Below, piece by piece: positions 44,154-53,555 of a stretch of 64,000 bases of DNA. Source of the stretch: Streptomyces noursei. GTDB lineage: Bacteria > Actinomycetota > Actinomycetes > Streptomycetales > Streptomycetaceae. The stretch lies in assembly GCF_016917755.1 (NCBI RefSeq), contig NZ_CP070326.1, positions 3,968,001-4,032,000 of the forward strand, read 5' to 3'. The notes beneath the pieces are model-generated. The model worked only from the letters and a program-made list of their open reading frames with translations, searched no databases and was not told the DNA's origin. A program made the translations under genes and the position numbers. Position 1 is the first letter of the stretch. Each line of letters begins with the position of its first letter.

Positions 44154-45403
44154 AAGTCCTGCACGTCATCACCGGCCTCGAAGTGGGCGGCGCCGCGCAG
44201 CAGCTGCGGCTGCTGCTGCGGCGGCTGCCCGCCCACTGCGAGGTCGTCACCCTGACCCGACCCGGCCCGCTCGCCGAGGCCATCGAGGCGGACGGCACCC
44301 GCGTCACCCACCTCGACATGACCGGCAACCGCGACCTGTCGGTGCTCCCCCGCCTGGCCGGCCTGATCCGCGCCGCCGACCCCGACCTCGTCCACACCCA
44401 CCTCTACCGGGCCTGCGTCTACGGCCGGATCGCCGCCCGGATGGCCGGCGTCCGGGCGGTGGTCGCCACCGAGCACTCGCTGGGCGACGCGGTCATCGAG
44501 GGCCGGCGGCTGACCCGCGGCGTCCGCACCCTGTACCGGGCCACCGAACGGCTGGGCTCGGCCACCGTCGCGGTCTCCGACACCGTCGCCGCCCGACTCC
44601 GCCGCTGGGGCGTCCCCGCGCGGCGGATCCACGTGGTGCCCAACGGCATCGAGGCGCACCGCTTCGCCTACGACCCGGCGGCCCGGGCCGCGCTCCGGGC
44701 CCGACTCGGACTGCCGCCCGACGCGTTCGTGGTCGGCGGCGCGGGCCGGCTGGTGCCCGGCAAACGGTTCGACGTCCTGGTCCGCGCGATCACCCAACTC
44801 CCCGGCATCCACCTGCTGCTGGCCGGCGACGGACCGGAGCGGGAGCTGCTGCAGCGGATGGCCGGGCAGTTCGGCTCCGGCGACCGGATCCACCTGCTCG
44901 GCGCCTACGGCGGCGCGGACGGCCCGGTGCCCGGCGACGGGCCGGACATCCCCAGGATGCTGTCGGCCATCGACGTCTTCGTCTCCCCCTCCCCCGACCA
45001 GGCGTTCGGCCTGGCGACGCTGGAGGCCCTGGCGTCCGGTCTGCACGTCCTCTACGGCAGCTGCCCGGCCGTCGACGACCTCCCCGACGACCAGGCCCCC
45101 GGCGCCCACCGCTTCGGCCACGGCGTCCACGAACTGGCCACCGCACTGCGGGAGTTGCGTCGCACCGAGCCCGGCCGGCTGCCCGTACCCCCGGTGGTCC
45201 GCCGCTACGACATCGACCGCAGCGCCCAGCAACTGATGGCCGTCTACGAGGAGGCCCGCGACGCGGCGCGCCGGGCCCGCCCGGCGGCGAAGCTCACCGC
45301 GCCGCCCGTCGGACCCCCGCCCCAGGGGCTGCCCCCGGGCTTCACGCTGCCCGACCCGTCGCCGGCCCCGGCCCCGGACGGGCACTCGCTCTCCAAGCGC
45401 TGA
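44150..45403 (+). CDS. Glycosyltransferase family 4
   Basis: 417 residues, GTG start with GGAGGG six bases upstream. N-domain KVLHVITGLEVGGAAQQLRL; C-domain VGGAGRLVPGKRFDVLVRAI, LAGDGPERELLQRM and donor site SPSPDQAFGLATLEALASG. The tail (last ~50) is Pro-rich. It probably extends the lipid-linked sugar started by the upstream transferase. Last gene of the operon. Confidence 0.88.
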   Translation: MKVLHVITGLEVGGAAQQLRLLLRRLPAHCEVVTLTRPGPLAEAIEADGTRVTHLDMTGNRDLSVLPRLAGLIRAADPDLVHTHLYRACVYGRIAARMAGVRAVVATEHSLGDAVIEGRRLTRGVRTLYRATERLGSATVAVSDTVAARLRRWGVPARRIHVVPNGIEAHRFAYDPAARAALRARLGLPPDAFVVGGAGRLVPGKRFDVLVRAITQLPGIHLLLAGDGPERELLQRMAGQFGSGDRIHLLGAYGGADGPVPGDGPDIPRMLSAIDVFVSPSPDQAFGLATLEALASGLHVLYGSCPAVDDLPDDQAPGAHRFGHGVHELATALRELRRTEPGRLPVPPVVRRYDIDRSAQQLMAVYEEARDAARRARPAAKLTAPPVGPPPQGLPPGFTLPDPSPAPAPDGHSLSKR

Positions 45404-45425
45404 CGGGCGACAGGGGCGGCACACG

Positions 45426-45465
45426 AAGCGGTGGAGGGGCGGCACCGGCCGCCCCTCCACCGCTT
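45426..45465. terminator. Strong bidirectional terminator
   Basis: AAGCGGTGGAGGGGCGG and CCGCCCCTCCACCGCTT, perfect 17-bp arms with a 6-nt loop, between convergent genes. Confidence 0.88.
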
Positions 45466-45481
45466 TCCGTCGCCGGCCGCC

Positions 45482-45934
45482 TCACTGGCAGCGGTCGACC
45501 GCCTCGATCGTGCGGGCCGCCTCGCCCAACGCCGCCCGCAGCACCGCCGGGTCGGTGGCGTCGGCGTACGCGCCGTCCGGCGGCACCAGCCAGCCGGTGC
45601 CCTGCACCGGCGGCTCCGGTGCCGCGCCGCCCTCCGGCCCGCCCAGGGGGATCCCGCGCCCGGACGTCTGCGTACAGGCGCTGCCCGGCACGTCCCACCC
45701 GGCGGCCGTCCCCGGCGGGACCAGGAAACCGAGGGTGTCGCAGGCGCCGTCGTGCAGCACCGGGCCGACGCCGTCCCGCAGTCGCAGGATGTCCACCGCC
45801 TCCAGTCCCTGCCGGGCCGGCACCGTGACCAGGTCACAGGGCTGGGCGACGATCCCGGGGGCGATGCGCCCCTCGCGGCCCGCGACCCGGCCCGCGGACT
45901 CCTTGCCGCCCCTGCTGACGCCGGTCTCCCACAC
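45482..45934 (-). CDS. Hypothetical protein beside the XRE regulator
   Basis: 150 residues from the GTG at 45934, preceded by GGAGGAGGGG six bases upstream; the frame continues to a GTG at 45964. Three Cys are spread through the protein (QPCDLV, GACDTL, SACTQT). The end is helical (DPAVLRAALGEAARTIEAVD). No family recognised. It is divergent from the XRE/TPR regulator 300 bp away and may be its target. Confidence 0.6.
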   Translation of the reverse strand: MWETGVSRGGKESAGRVAGREGRIAPGIVAQPCDLVTVPARQGLEAVDILRLRDGVGPVLHDGACDTLGFLVPPGTAAGWDVPGSACTQTSGRGIPLGGPEGGAAPEPPVQGTGWLVPPDGAYADATDPAVLRAALGEAARTIEAVDRCQ

Positions 45935-46166
45935 GGAGAACCCCTCCTCCTGCACGCGCCACACCCTTTACACCGTCTTCAACGGAGAAACGCGTCAACA
46001 GCTACGGCGGCGGAACGCTGCAAAGGATGGCACTTCATGGCGGATCGCGGGTGAGATATTCCGGTTTGTGGCCAAACACAGGGTGGCGGACCCATCACAG
46101 CCGGTACCGTCGTCCCGCCGCACCGCCAGGACGCGGCAAGGTCACACGATGGCACGGAGGAGGGCC

Positions 46167-46210
46167 GGCCTGGTGGATCGGGGTCGGGCCCGGCCGTGAT
46201 CCACCAGGCC
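46167..46210. promoter_or_regulatory. Large hairpin in the leader of the XRE regulator
   Basis: GGCCTGGTGGATC and GATCCACCAGGCC, perfect 13-bp arms about an 18-nt loop that itself contains CGGGCCCG. It lies 14 bases before the ribosome site (GGAGAGG at 46224). Could be an operator or an attenuator. Confidence 0.5.
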
Positions 46211-46236
46211 GACCCTGGGGCACGGAGAGGTCCGCC

Positions 46237-47766
46237 ATGACGTCGCAAGCTCAACGTCCAGCGTCGTCCCGCACCGCACCCGCCCGCCCGAACACCGCCT
46301 TCCGGCAGCTGCGCGGCCGGCTGTCGCCCGGCGAGTTCGCGGCGGCGGTCCGACGGTCCGCCCGTGAGATCGGCGAGCAGGTCTCGTGCGACGCCCGCTA
46401 TGTGGGCCGCGTCGAGTCCGGGGAGATCCGGTGCCCGAACTACGCCTACGAACGGGTGTTCCGGCACATGTTCCCGGGGCTGACGCTGCCCGACATGGGG
46501 TTCGCGCCGCGGGAGACGGTACGCGGACGGCGGGCGCCGAAGGGGCGGGCGGCGTCGGGCGGCCCGGTGGAGCAGGTGCTCGCACCGGGGGCCCCCGCGT
46601 CCCTGGCGACCGACCCCGACCACCGCGATACCCGTATCCAGAACTGCGAGGAGAGCGACGTGCTACGTCGCGCGTTCATCACCGGCGGCCCCGCGGCCGC
46701 CCTGGGCCTGGCCGGCCTCTGCCCGCCCGGCCCCCCGCCGCACGCATCGATCCCCAGGCCGTCGAGCCCGCTCGACCAGGGCAGAGCGCTGTCGCCCGAC
46801 GGCTTCGCCGCGACCGTGCCCGGGCCCCGAACCGCCTCCGGCAGCCGGGCCGGCGCCGCCGAGGCCACCGCCGTCGAGGAGGCCGTCCGCCGGATCCGCC
46901 TGCTGGACGACCGGCACGGCGCCGACGGCCTCTACCAGCGCGCCGCCCAACCCCTGCGCATCGCCTACGAACTGCTCGACGCCGGCATCCAACGCCGCGC
47001 GGTCTACGACCGGTTGCATGCCGGAGCCGGCGAACTCGCCATCTCCGTGGGCTGGCTGGCGCACGACTCCGGCCGTTTCGAGGACGCCCGCTCGCACTAC
47101 GCGGAAGCGCTGTCCACCGCCCGGGTCTGCGGCAACGCCGCCCTGGAGGCGCACGCGTTCTGCAACACCGCGTTCCTGGCCCGCGACGCCGGCCGGCCGC
47201 GCGAGGCGGTGCGGGCCGCACAGGCCGCCCAGCAGGCCGCCAAGCGGCTCGGCTCGCCGCGGCTGCGGTCGCTGCTGGCGCTGCGCGAGGCCGGCGGCTG
47301 GGCCGGGCTCGGCGACCGCACCGGCTGCACGCAGGCACTGGCCCGGGCCGAGCGGCTGTTCGCGGCCGGGCCGAGCGAACGCGACCCGGAGTGGATGACC
47401 TTCTACGGGGAGGCCGAGCTGGCCGGCCTCACGGCGCAGTGCTGGTCCGCGCTGGGCGAGCGGGGGCGGGCGGCGGAGCTGGCCCGCCGCGCGGTGGCAC
47501 TGCAGGATCCGCACTTCACCCGCAACATCGCGCTGTTCACCACGGAGCTGGCCGGCAACCTCGCGGCCAGCGGCGCCGCCGAGGAGGCCGCCGCGGCGGC
47601 CCTCCAGACGCTCGCCCTGCTGACGCAGGTCCGCTCGGCCCGGATCCGGGCGATGCTGGACGCCATCGCCCGCACGCTCCGCCCGTACCGCAGCTGCGCC
47701 CCGGTCGCCGCGTTCCTGGGGCGGTACCGGGCGGCCGGCGACCCCGCGCGGCGCCAGCCGTCCTGA
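46237..47766 (+). CDS. XRE-like regulator with TPR domain
   Basis: 509 residues. The N-terminal ~85 residues contain a divergent HTH (LSPGEFAAAVRRSAREIGEQ, RYVGRVESGE). An LRRAFITGG motif with a hydrophobic run (143-162) follows, then ~300 residues of TPR-like helices (GWLAHDSGRFEDARSHYAEA, AGRPREAVRAAQAAQQAAKR, LGERGRAAELARRAVALQ). Long, Gly/Pro-rich linkers separate the parts. ATG at 46237 follows GGAGAGG by six bases. Probably cytoplasmic and ligand-sensing; target unknown. Confidence 0.8.
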   Translation: MTSQAQRPASSRTAPARPNTAFRQLRGRLSPGEFAAAVRRSAREIGEQVSCDARYVGRVESGEIRCPNYAYERVFRHMFPGLTLPDMGFAPRETVRGRRAPKGRAASGGPVEQVLAPGAPASLATDPDHRDTRIQNCEESDVLRRAFITGGPAAALGLAGLCPPGPPPHASIPRPSSPLDQGRALSPDGFAATVPGPRTASGSRAGAAEATAVEEAVRRIRLLDDRHGADGLYQRAAQPLRIAYELLDAGIQRRAVYDRLHAGAGELAISVGWLAHDSGRFEDARSHYAEALSTARVCGNAALEAHAFCNTAFLARDAGRPREAVRAAQAAQQAAKRLGSPRLRSLLALREAGGWAGLGDRTGCTQALARAERLFAAGPSERDPEWMTFYGEAELAGLTAQCWSALGERGRAAELARRAVALQDPHFTRNIALFTTELAGNLAASGAAEEAAAAALQTLALLTQVRSARIRAMLDAIARTLRPYRSCAPVAAFLGRYRAAGDPARRQPS

Positions 47767-47829
47767 CCCCCGGTGCAAGCACCGGCTCCACCGGTGCGGC
47801 CGACGCCGCGCCCCCGGCCGGGTGCCGGC

Positions 47830-48423
47830 TCAGTCGAGGTGGCCGGTGTCGTTCCAGCTCTCCACGGCCGGCTCGCCGTAGGCCCAGCCGAGCACCGACA
47901 GGGACGTCGGCGCCAGCCGGAGCCGCGCCGCGAAGGAGACGTCCAGGCCCAGCCAGCGCGCGCCCAGCACCCGCAGGATGTGGCCGTGCGCGAAGACCAG
48001 CACGTCGCGGTCGGCCGAGCGCGCCCAGTCGACCACCGCGTCGGCCCGCGCGCAGACCTCGGCGAGCGTCTCGCCCGCCGGCACCCCGTCCCGCCAGATC
48101 AGCCAGTCCGGCCGGTCGGCCTTGATCTGCGCCGGGGTCAGCCCCTCGTACGCGCCGTAGTCGATCTCCAGCAGCGCGTCCCACTCCTGGGCCCGCGCCC
48201 CGAAGCCGGCCAGCTCGCAGGTCTCCTTGGCGCGCACCAGGGGGCTGGTGCGGACCTCGACGTCCGGCAGGCCGGCCCAGGGGGCGTGGTGCAGCCGCTC
48301 GCCCAGCAGCTTGGCGCCCCGGCGTCCCTCGTCGAGCAGGGGGATGTCGGTGCGTCCGGTGTGCCGGCCGGAGACGGACCACTCCGTCTGTCCGTGCCTG
48401 GCCAGGAGAATGCGCGGTGCCAT
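47830..48423 (-). CDS. Histidine phosphatase family protein
   Basis: 197 residues with the phosphoglycerate-mutase-like core: RILLARHGQTEW (phospho-His), RTSPLVRAKETCELAG, EIDYGAYEGLTPAQIK and VFAHGHILRVLGARWLG (second His). Substrate not determinable from sequence. Convergent with the XRE regulator. Confidence 0.92.
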   Translation of the reverse strand: MAPRILLARHGQTEWSVSGRHTGRTDIPLLDEGRRGAKLLGERLHHAPWAGLPDVEVRTSPLVRAKETCELAGFGARAQEWDALLEIDYGAYEGLTPAQIKADRPDWLIWRDGVPAGETLAEVCARADAVVDWARSADRDVLVFAHGHILRVLGARWLGLDVSFAARLRLAPTSLSVLGWAYGEPAVESWNDTGHLD

Positions 48424-48639
48424 GGGTCGTACCTCTCGCCGGATTCCCGGCTTGTCGTCGTGCTCGGCTGGGCGCGGGCGGCGCTGACCGCGGCCCTTCC
48501 ATCATCGCGTACCCGCCGGGAAGCCGGCCCAGGGCCTCAGCCGAGGGCCCGGCACCGGCCGATCCGCCGCGCCGGGGCGGATGCGCGAGCTTGGGGACCG
48601 GTGCCCGTACCGGGGGTGTGAGATGCCAGACTTCGGCGG

Positions 48640-49830
48640 GTGAACGTTTCCCGCGAAAGCCGACCGAGCCTGCGGAAGCAGTTGACCGAGCTGCGCGGAC
48701 CCGGCGTGCGCCCCCGCTCGCTGGACGCCCGCGCGCTCGCCGCGCTCGCCGCCAACCCCGGCTGCCGGCGCCGGGCGCTGCTGGACGGTGCCGGCGTCGA
48801 CAAGGGCGCACTGGCCCGCGCGCTGGGATCGCCCGCGGCGTACGGCCAGTCCCAGTTCGCCCTGGCCCGCGGCAACTCCTTCGAGGCCCGGGTGAAGGCC
48901 GACGGCGGCCTGGAGCTGCTGCGGCTGGTGTGCGAGCGGCTGGCGCCGGGCACGGCGGCACCGGAGGACGGCGCGGTCGCCCGGCCCGACCTGTCCGCGG
49001 CCGGTCCCGAGGGCCGGGCGGCGCGCACCGCGCTGGCGCTGCGCGAGGCGACCGCGGCCGGCGGCTGGGCACTGCTGGACCACCCCCTGCTGGCCATGGA
49101 GGTCGCCGGCTCCCCCGCCTACGTGGAGCCGGACGCGGTGGTGGTCCACCCGGACGGCAGCTGGACGGTCGTCGAGATCAAGTCCTTCCCGATGATCGAC
49201 GGGACCGCGGACGCCGCCAAGGTCGGCGCCGCCGCCCGGCAGGCCGCCGTGTACGTCCTCGCCCTGGAGGCGGTCGCGGAGCACACCGCGGCGCACACCG
49301 GCCGCCCCGCCCGGGTCCGCGACCGGGCGCTGCTGGTCTGCCCCAAGGACTTCTCCAACCTCCCGACGGCCGCCGCCGTCGACGTCCGCAAGCAACGCGC
49401 CACCACCCGGCGCCAGTTGGCCCGGCTCACCCGCGTCGAGGAGATCGCCGCCGCGCTGCCCCCCGGGACCACCTTCGACCTGCGGCTGGCCGACGACGGC
49501 CAGACCCCGACCCGCCCGGCCGCGGAACTGGCAGAGGCGGTGGACGCGGTCACCGCGGCCTACGCCCCGGAGTGCCTGGCCGCCTGCGAACTGGCCTTCC
49601 ACTGCCGCCGGCGGTCCCGCCAGGACGGCGCGGTGGAGAGCCTGGGCCGCGGCCTGCGGGGCGAGTTGGGCGGACTGCGCACCATCGAGGAGGCGCTGGC
49701 GGCGGCCGGCGGCGCACCGGGGGCGGACCCCGACGACCCGGCCGTGCAGGCCCTCCGCACCGCCGCCGCACTGCGCGCCGCAGCGCTCTCCGGCCGCGCA
49801 CCCCGGCAGGGAGAGGACACATGTCACTGA
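48640..49830 (+). CDS. Cas4/RecB-like Fe-S PD-(D/E)XK nuclease
   Basis: 396 residues. PD-(D/E)XK core: Asp165 (EPDAVVVH), Glu179-x-Lys181 (VVEIKSF) and QxxxY at 201-205 (QAAVY), the RecB-family pattern. An Fe-S cluster is suggested by Cys42 (NPGCRRRALLD) and Cys312, Cys316, Cys322 (ECLAACELAFHCR), as in Cas4, AddB and Dna2. It overlaps the next gene by ten bases and an SF1 helicase follows. The expected activity is cutting or resecting single-stranded DNA ends. GTG start at 48640, weak ribosome site. Confidence 0.78.
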   Translation: MNVSRESRPSLRKQLTELRGPGVRPRSLDARALAALAANPGCRRRALLDGAGVDKGALARALGSPAAYGQSQFALARGNSFEARVKADGGLELLRLVCERLAPGTAAPEDGAVARPDLSAAGPEGRAARTALALREATAAGGWALLDHPLLAMEVAGSPAYVEPDAVVVHPDGSWTVVEIKSFPMIDGTADAAKVGAAARQAAVYVLALEAVAEHTAAHTGRPARVRDRALLVCPKDFSNLPTAAAVDVRKQRATTRRQLARLTRVEEIAAALPPGTTFDLRLADDGQTPTRPAAELAEAVDAVTAAYAPECLAACELAFHCRRRSRQDGAVESLGRGLRGELGGLRTIEEALAAAGGAPGADPDDPAVQALRTAAALRAAALSGRAPRQGEDTCH

Positions 49831-51371
49831 TCGAGACGCTGGCCCGGATGGAGGCGGTGGCCGCGGGCCGCGCCCAGCCGCTGACCACGGTCCGCCACCG
49901 CCACCTCGCCGAACGCCCGCTGGTCCTGGTCCCGTTGACCACCGCCGGCGAGGCCGGTGCCCCGCTGGGCGCCCTGGTCGGCACGGACCGGGAGAAGCCG
50001 CTGCTGCTGACGGTCCCCCAGCCCCGCGACCGCGACCTGCGGTTCGGGTTCCTCGCCGACCTCGCCGAGGCGGTGCTGCCCTACGTGGACGGCTTCGCCG
50101 ACGACGTCGAGTTCGAGGAGCGCAAGGAGACCGACGCGGAGACCGGCCAGAAGGTCCCGGTGCAGGTCGAACTGTGCACCGACGCGCCGCAGGTGATCGT
50201 GCCCAGCGCGGCCGGCATCGACTACGTCCGGCTGCTGGGCCGCTCCATGCGGTTCCGGCGGACGGCCGAGCAGGAGCCGGAGACGCCGCACCCCGCGCCG
50301 CCGCACGTCCCGCTGCTGGGCCGCTGGTTCACCCACCTCGGCGAGCGGGCCCGGGTGCCCGGCGCCGGACTGCTGCTGTCCATGACGGGCCTGCTGTCCC
50401 GTCACTGGGCGACCGGCCAGAGCGTCCTGGAGGACCAGCACCTGGGCGCGCTGCTCGCCTGGATCACCCCGCCGCCCGGCGTACCAGCCCCGCAGGCGGC
50501 CGAGTACGCCGAGGCGGCGCGCGACGCGGACGGCCAACTGCGCTGCCCGCCGGCCGGGCCCGCCACCGACCCGGCGTTCGACAACCGGCTGCTGGCGCCC
50601 GCGATGGCCGGCTACGACGCCGGTCTGCCCGGCGCCGAGGAGGCCCTGCGCGCCCTCGTCGAGAGCCAGCTGCGGCCCACCTGGGACGCCGTCTGGCAGG
50701 GCATCGACCTGCTCCGCGGCCTCCCCGAGGGCGCCCGGGTCGCCGACCGCTGGAAGCGCGACCGCTGGTCGTACACCGCCCACCGCGACCGGATCCGGGC
50801 CGGGGAGCCGCCGCAGCCCAAACAGGACGACGCGGTCACCGCCGCCCGGAAGCTCGCCGCCCGGGAGGCCGCGCAGGCCCAACTGGACGCCCAGGAAGCC
50901 CTGGACGACCCCCTGGTGATGGCCGCCCGGCGGCTGGCCGGCGAGGCGCTGTACGGCACGGTCACCGCCGTCGAGATGGCGTTCTCCGAGGGCCGGCGGC
51001 CGATGCCGCGCCCCCTGGTGACGCTGCACACCGACGACCGCCCCCAACTGTCCGAGGGCGTCAAGGTCCACCGCCCGCTGGCCGACGGCCGCACCCAGAC
51101 CGCCGAGTTCGTCGGGTACGCCGCCGGCGAGGAGGGCGCGCCGGTGGTCCGGCTCACCGGCGGGATGGGCCGCAGCCGCACTCCCGAGCCGGGCTCGGTC
51201 CCGGAGCCCGGCGAGACGACCTGCTGGACGCTCTTCGAGCACGCCCCGCGCGGCGGCCCGGGCCTGCCGGAGCCGGAGGACACCCCGTGGACGCACGGCG
51301 GCCCGCCGTCCGGCCCCGGCGACGCGCCGCCCGCCGCGCCCGACCCGGTGACCCTTGAGGACTTCCTGTGA
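49821..51371 (+). CDS. Unknown protein between nuclease and helicase genes
   Basis: 516 residues, ATG at 49821 with AGGGAGAGG just upstream and ten bases of overlap with the nuclease gene. No domain recognised. N-half is mixed alpha/beta (RPLVLVPLTTAGEAG, LRFGFLADLAEAVLPYVDGF); the middle is helical (WDAVWQGIDLLRGLPEGARV, DRWKRDRWSYTAHRDRI); a charged coiled-coil-like stretch (ARKLAAREAAQAQLDAQEAL) and a strand-rich part follow, then a Pro-rich tail. The overlap indicates that it works with the nuclease. Confidence 0.7.
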   Translation: MSLIETLARMEAVAAGRAQPLTTVRHRHLAERPLVLVPLTTAGEAGAPLGALVGTDREKPLLLTVPQPRDRDLRFGFLADLAEAVLPYVDGFADDVEFEERKETDAETGQKVPVQVELCTDAPQVIVPSAAGIDYVRLLGRSMRFRRTAEQEPETPHPAPPHVPLLGRWFTHLGERARVPGAGLLLSMTGLLSRHWATGQSVLEDQHLGALLAWITPPPGVPAPQAAEYAEAARDADGQLRCPPAGPATDPAFDNRLLAPAMAGYDAGLPGAEEALRALVESQLRPTWDAVWQGIDLLRGLPEGARVADRWKRDRWSYTAHRDRIRAGEPPQPKQDDAVTAARKLAAREAAQAQLDAQEALDDPLVMAARRLAGEALYGTVTAVEMAFSEGRRPMPRPLVTLHTDDRPQLSEGVKVHRPLADGRTQTAEFVGYAAGEEGAPVVRLTGGMGRSRTPEPGSVPEPGETTCWTLFEHAPRGGPGLPEPEDTPWTHGGPPSGPGDAPPAAPDPVTLEDFL

Positions 51372-51453
51372 CCGGACCGCCCCGCCGCCGTCGGCCTCCG
51401 GCGCCGCGCGGCCACCGCCCGACGCCCGCCCACTCCCCGGAGAGCGCCCCGGC

Positions 51454-52812
51454 ATGACGCCCCCTCAGCCCCTGCCCGTCCCACCGCCGGTCGACCCCGC
51501 TGCGGCGGCGGCCGAGGCCACCGCAGCGATCCTCCACGACACCCTGCACAGCCCCCGGCGCGGCGTGGTCGTCGACTCCCCGCCGGGCGCCGGGAAGTCC
51601 ACCCTGGTGGTCCGCGCCGCCCGCGAACTGGCCGCCGCGGGCCGCCGGTTGATGATCGTCGCGCAGACCAACGCCCAGGTCGACGACCTCGTGCTGCGGC
51701 TCGCCGCGAAGGACCCCGAACTCCCCGTCGGCCGCCTGCACAGCAGCGAGCCCGGCGCCTTCGACCCGGCCCTCGCGGACCTCCCCGCCGTCCGCACCTC
51801 CACCAAGATCGCCGACCTCACCGCGCTGGACGTCGTCGTCTCCACCGCCGCCAAGTGGGCCTACACCAAGGTCGAGGAGCCCTGGCGGCACGCCATCGTG
51901 GACGAGGCGTACCAGATGCGCTCGGACGCGCTGCTGAGCGTCGCCGGCCTCTTCGATCGGGCACTGTTCGTCGGCGACCCGGGCCAGCTGGACCCCTTCA
52001 GCGTCGTCGGCGCCGACCAGTGGGCCGGCCTCTCCTACGACCCCTCCGCCAGCGCCGTCGCCACCCTCCTCGCCCACAACCCCGACCTGCCGCAGCACCG
52101 GCTCCCGGTCTCCTGGCGGCTGCCGGCCTCCGCCGCGCCCCTGGTGTCCGGCGCGTTCTACCCGTACACGCCGTTCCGCAGCGGCACCGGGCCCGGCGAC
52201 CGGCGGCTGGCGTTCGGCGTGCGCGGCGACGGCTCGGCCGTGGACCGCGTGCTGGACGAGGCCGCGGAGTCCGGCTGGGGCCTGCTGGAGCTGCCCGCCC
52301 GGCACACCCCGCGGACGGACCCGGAGGCGGTCCGCGCCGTCGCCGGGGTCGTCCGCCGGCTGCTGGACCGCGGCGGGGCCGCCACCAGCGAGCACGCGGG
52401 CACCCCGGAGCCGCTGACGGCTGCCCGGATCGCGGTCGGCACCGCCCACCGCGACCAGGCCGCGGCGGTCCGCGCCGCCCTCGCCGGGCTGGGCGTGACC
52501 GGTGTCACGGTGGACACCGCCAACCGCCTCCAGGGCCGCGAGTTCGACGTCACCGTCGTCCTCCACCCGCTCTCCGGCCGCCCCGACGCGACCGCCTTCC
52601 ACCTGGAGACCGGCCGCCTGTGCGTGCTCGCCTCCCGACACCGGCACGCCTGCATCGTCGTCTGCCGCGCCGGCGTCACCGAGCTGCTGGACGAACACCC
52701 CGCCACGGAACCGGTCCAACTCGGCGTCACCGTGAAGTTCCCGGACGGCTGGGAGGCCAACCACGCGGTCCTCGCCCACCTCGCGGAACACCGGGTGGTC
52801 CTGCGGACGTGA
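51454..52812 (+). CDS. SF1 helicase (Upf1/Dna2-like)
   Basis: 452 residues. P-loop DSPPGAGKSTLV (residues ~39-50), Walker B VDEAYQM (~148), motif III-like FVGDPGQLDPF, motif IV/V-like PVSWRLP and VDTANRLQGREFDVTVV, and motif VI CVLASRHRHACIVV. It lacks an N-terminal nuclease domain, which is instead the product of the gene two places upstream. GGAGAG lies nine bases before the ATG; gap to the preceding gene is 82 bp. Likely a DNA or RNA helicase. Confidence 0.83.
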   Translation: MTPPQPLPVPPPVDPAAAAAEATAAILHDTLHSPRRGVVVDSPPGAGKSTLVVRAARELAAAGRRLMIVAQTNAQVDDLVLRLAAKDPELPVGRLHSSEPGAFDPALADLPAVRTSTKIADLTALDVVVSTAAKWAYTKVEEPWRHAIVDEAYQMRSDALLSVAGLFDRALFVGDPGQLDPFSVVGADQWAGLSYDPSASAVATLLAHNPDLPQHRLPVSWRLPASAAPLVSGAFYPYTPFRSGTGPGDRRLAFGVRGDGSAVDRVLDEAAESGWGLLELPARHTPRTDPEAVRAVAGVVRRLLDRGGAATSEHAGTPEPLTAARIAVGTAHRDQAAAVRAALAGLGVTGVTVDTANRLQGREFDVTVVLHPLSGRPDATAFHLETGRLCVLASRHRHACIVVCRAGVTELLDEHPATEPVQLGVTVKFPDGWEANHAVLAHLAEHRVVLRT

Positions 52813-52893
52813 TCACCCCGCGCACCGCGGCTCCGGGCCCCCTTGCGCGGAGCGGGACAATGGAATGCGGCAGACAACGATGGAGGTAGGTAC

Positions 52894-53277
52894 ATGTCCG
52901 AGCCGCAGTCGGCTCCCGATCCCCGCGGTACGGCGCCCGCCCCCCACCGCATGAAACCCGCGCAGCTGCTGTTCGAGCCGCCCGAGGCCACCGCCGATCC
53001 CGAGCACTTCTTCGGGCTGGAGTCGATGGAGGACCCCGGCGCCCTGCTCGGCCGCGCGACCGAGCTCACCATCGCCTTCCGGGCGGCGGCGGACCGCGCG
53101 ACGGAGTTCCAGGCGATGGCCGCCGCGCAGCTGACCGACCCCCGTCGCTTCGACCGGCTGCCGCTCGCGGAGGTCGCCGAGCGGGCCGACTGGACCGAGG
53201 ACTACGCGCAGAAGATGGTCGAGTTCGGCCAGAGCCTGATGCGCAGCGGCAGCACCGTGCCGCCCGACATCGACTGA
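52894..53277 (+). CDS. Small helical hypothetical protein
   Basis: 127 residues. After ~25 Pro-rich residues it is helical and acidic (LGRATELTIAFRAAADRATE, FQAMAAAQLTDPRRFDRLPL). GGAGG lies eight bases before the ATG. It is 81 bp after the helicase gene on the same strand and may belong to that operon. No family recognised. Confidence 0.65.
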   Translation: MSEPQSAPDPRGTAPAPHRMKPAQLLFEPPEATADPEHFFGLESMEDPGALLGRATELTIAFRAAADRATEFQAMAAAQLTDPRRFDRLPLAEVAERADWTEDYAQKMVEFGQSLMRSGSTVPPDID

Positions 53278-53555
53278 GCGCCGGTGCCGGGCGTCGGCGG
53301 GTGGGCACGCGCGCGCCACGGGGGCAAGGGGCCGGGCGGCCCGGGAGCCTTCGTGCATCGGCCGGCACCCCCGTCGATCGCCCCGGCCCCCGTCACATAC
53401 GTCACATCCACCACAGGCGCCCCTCTCGGCTCATGACCCAAGATCATGAGCCGCTGGCATATGCGGGGAGGGGAAGATACTCCCCGGCGCCCCGCCCTGT
53501 CCTGATTTCCGCCAATCGACTCGGCACGGGCACGGGAAGTCGATAGACCTGTCCC

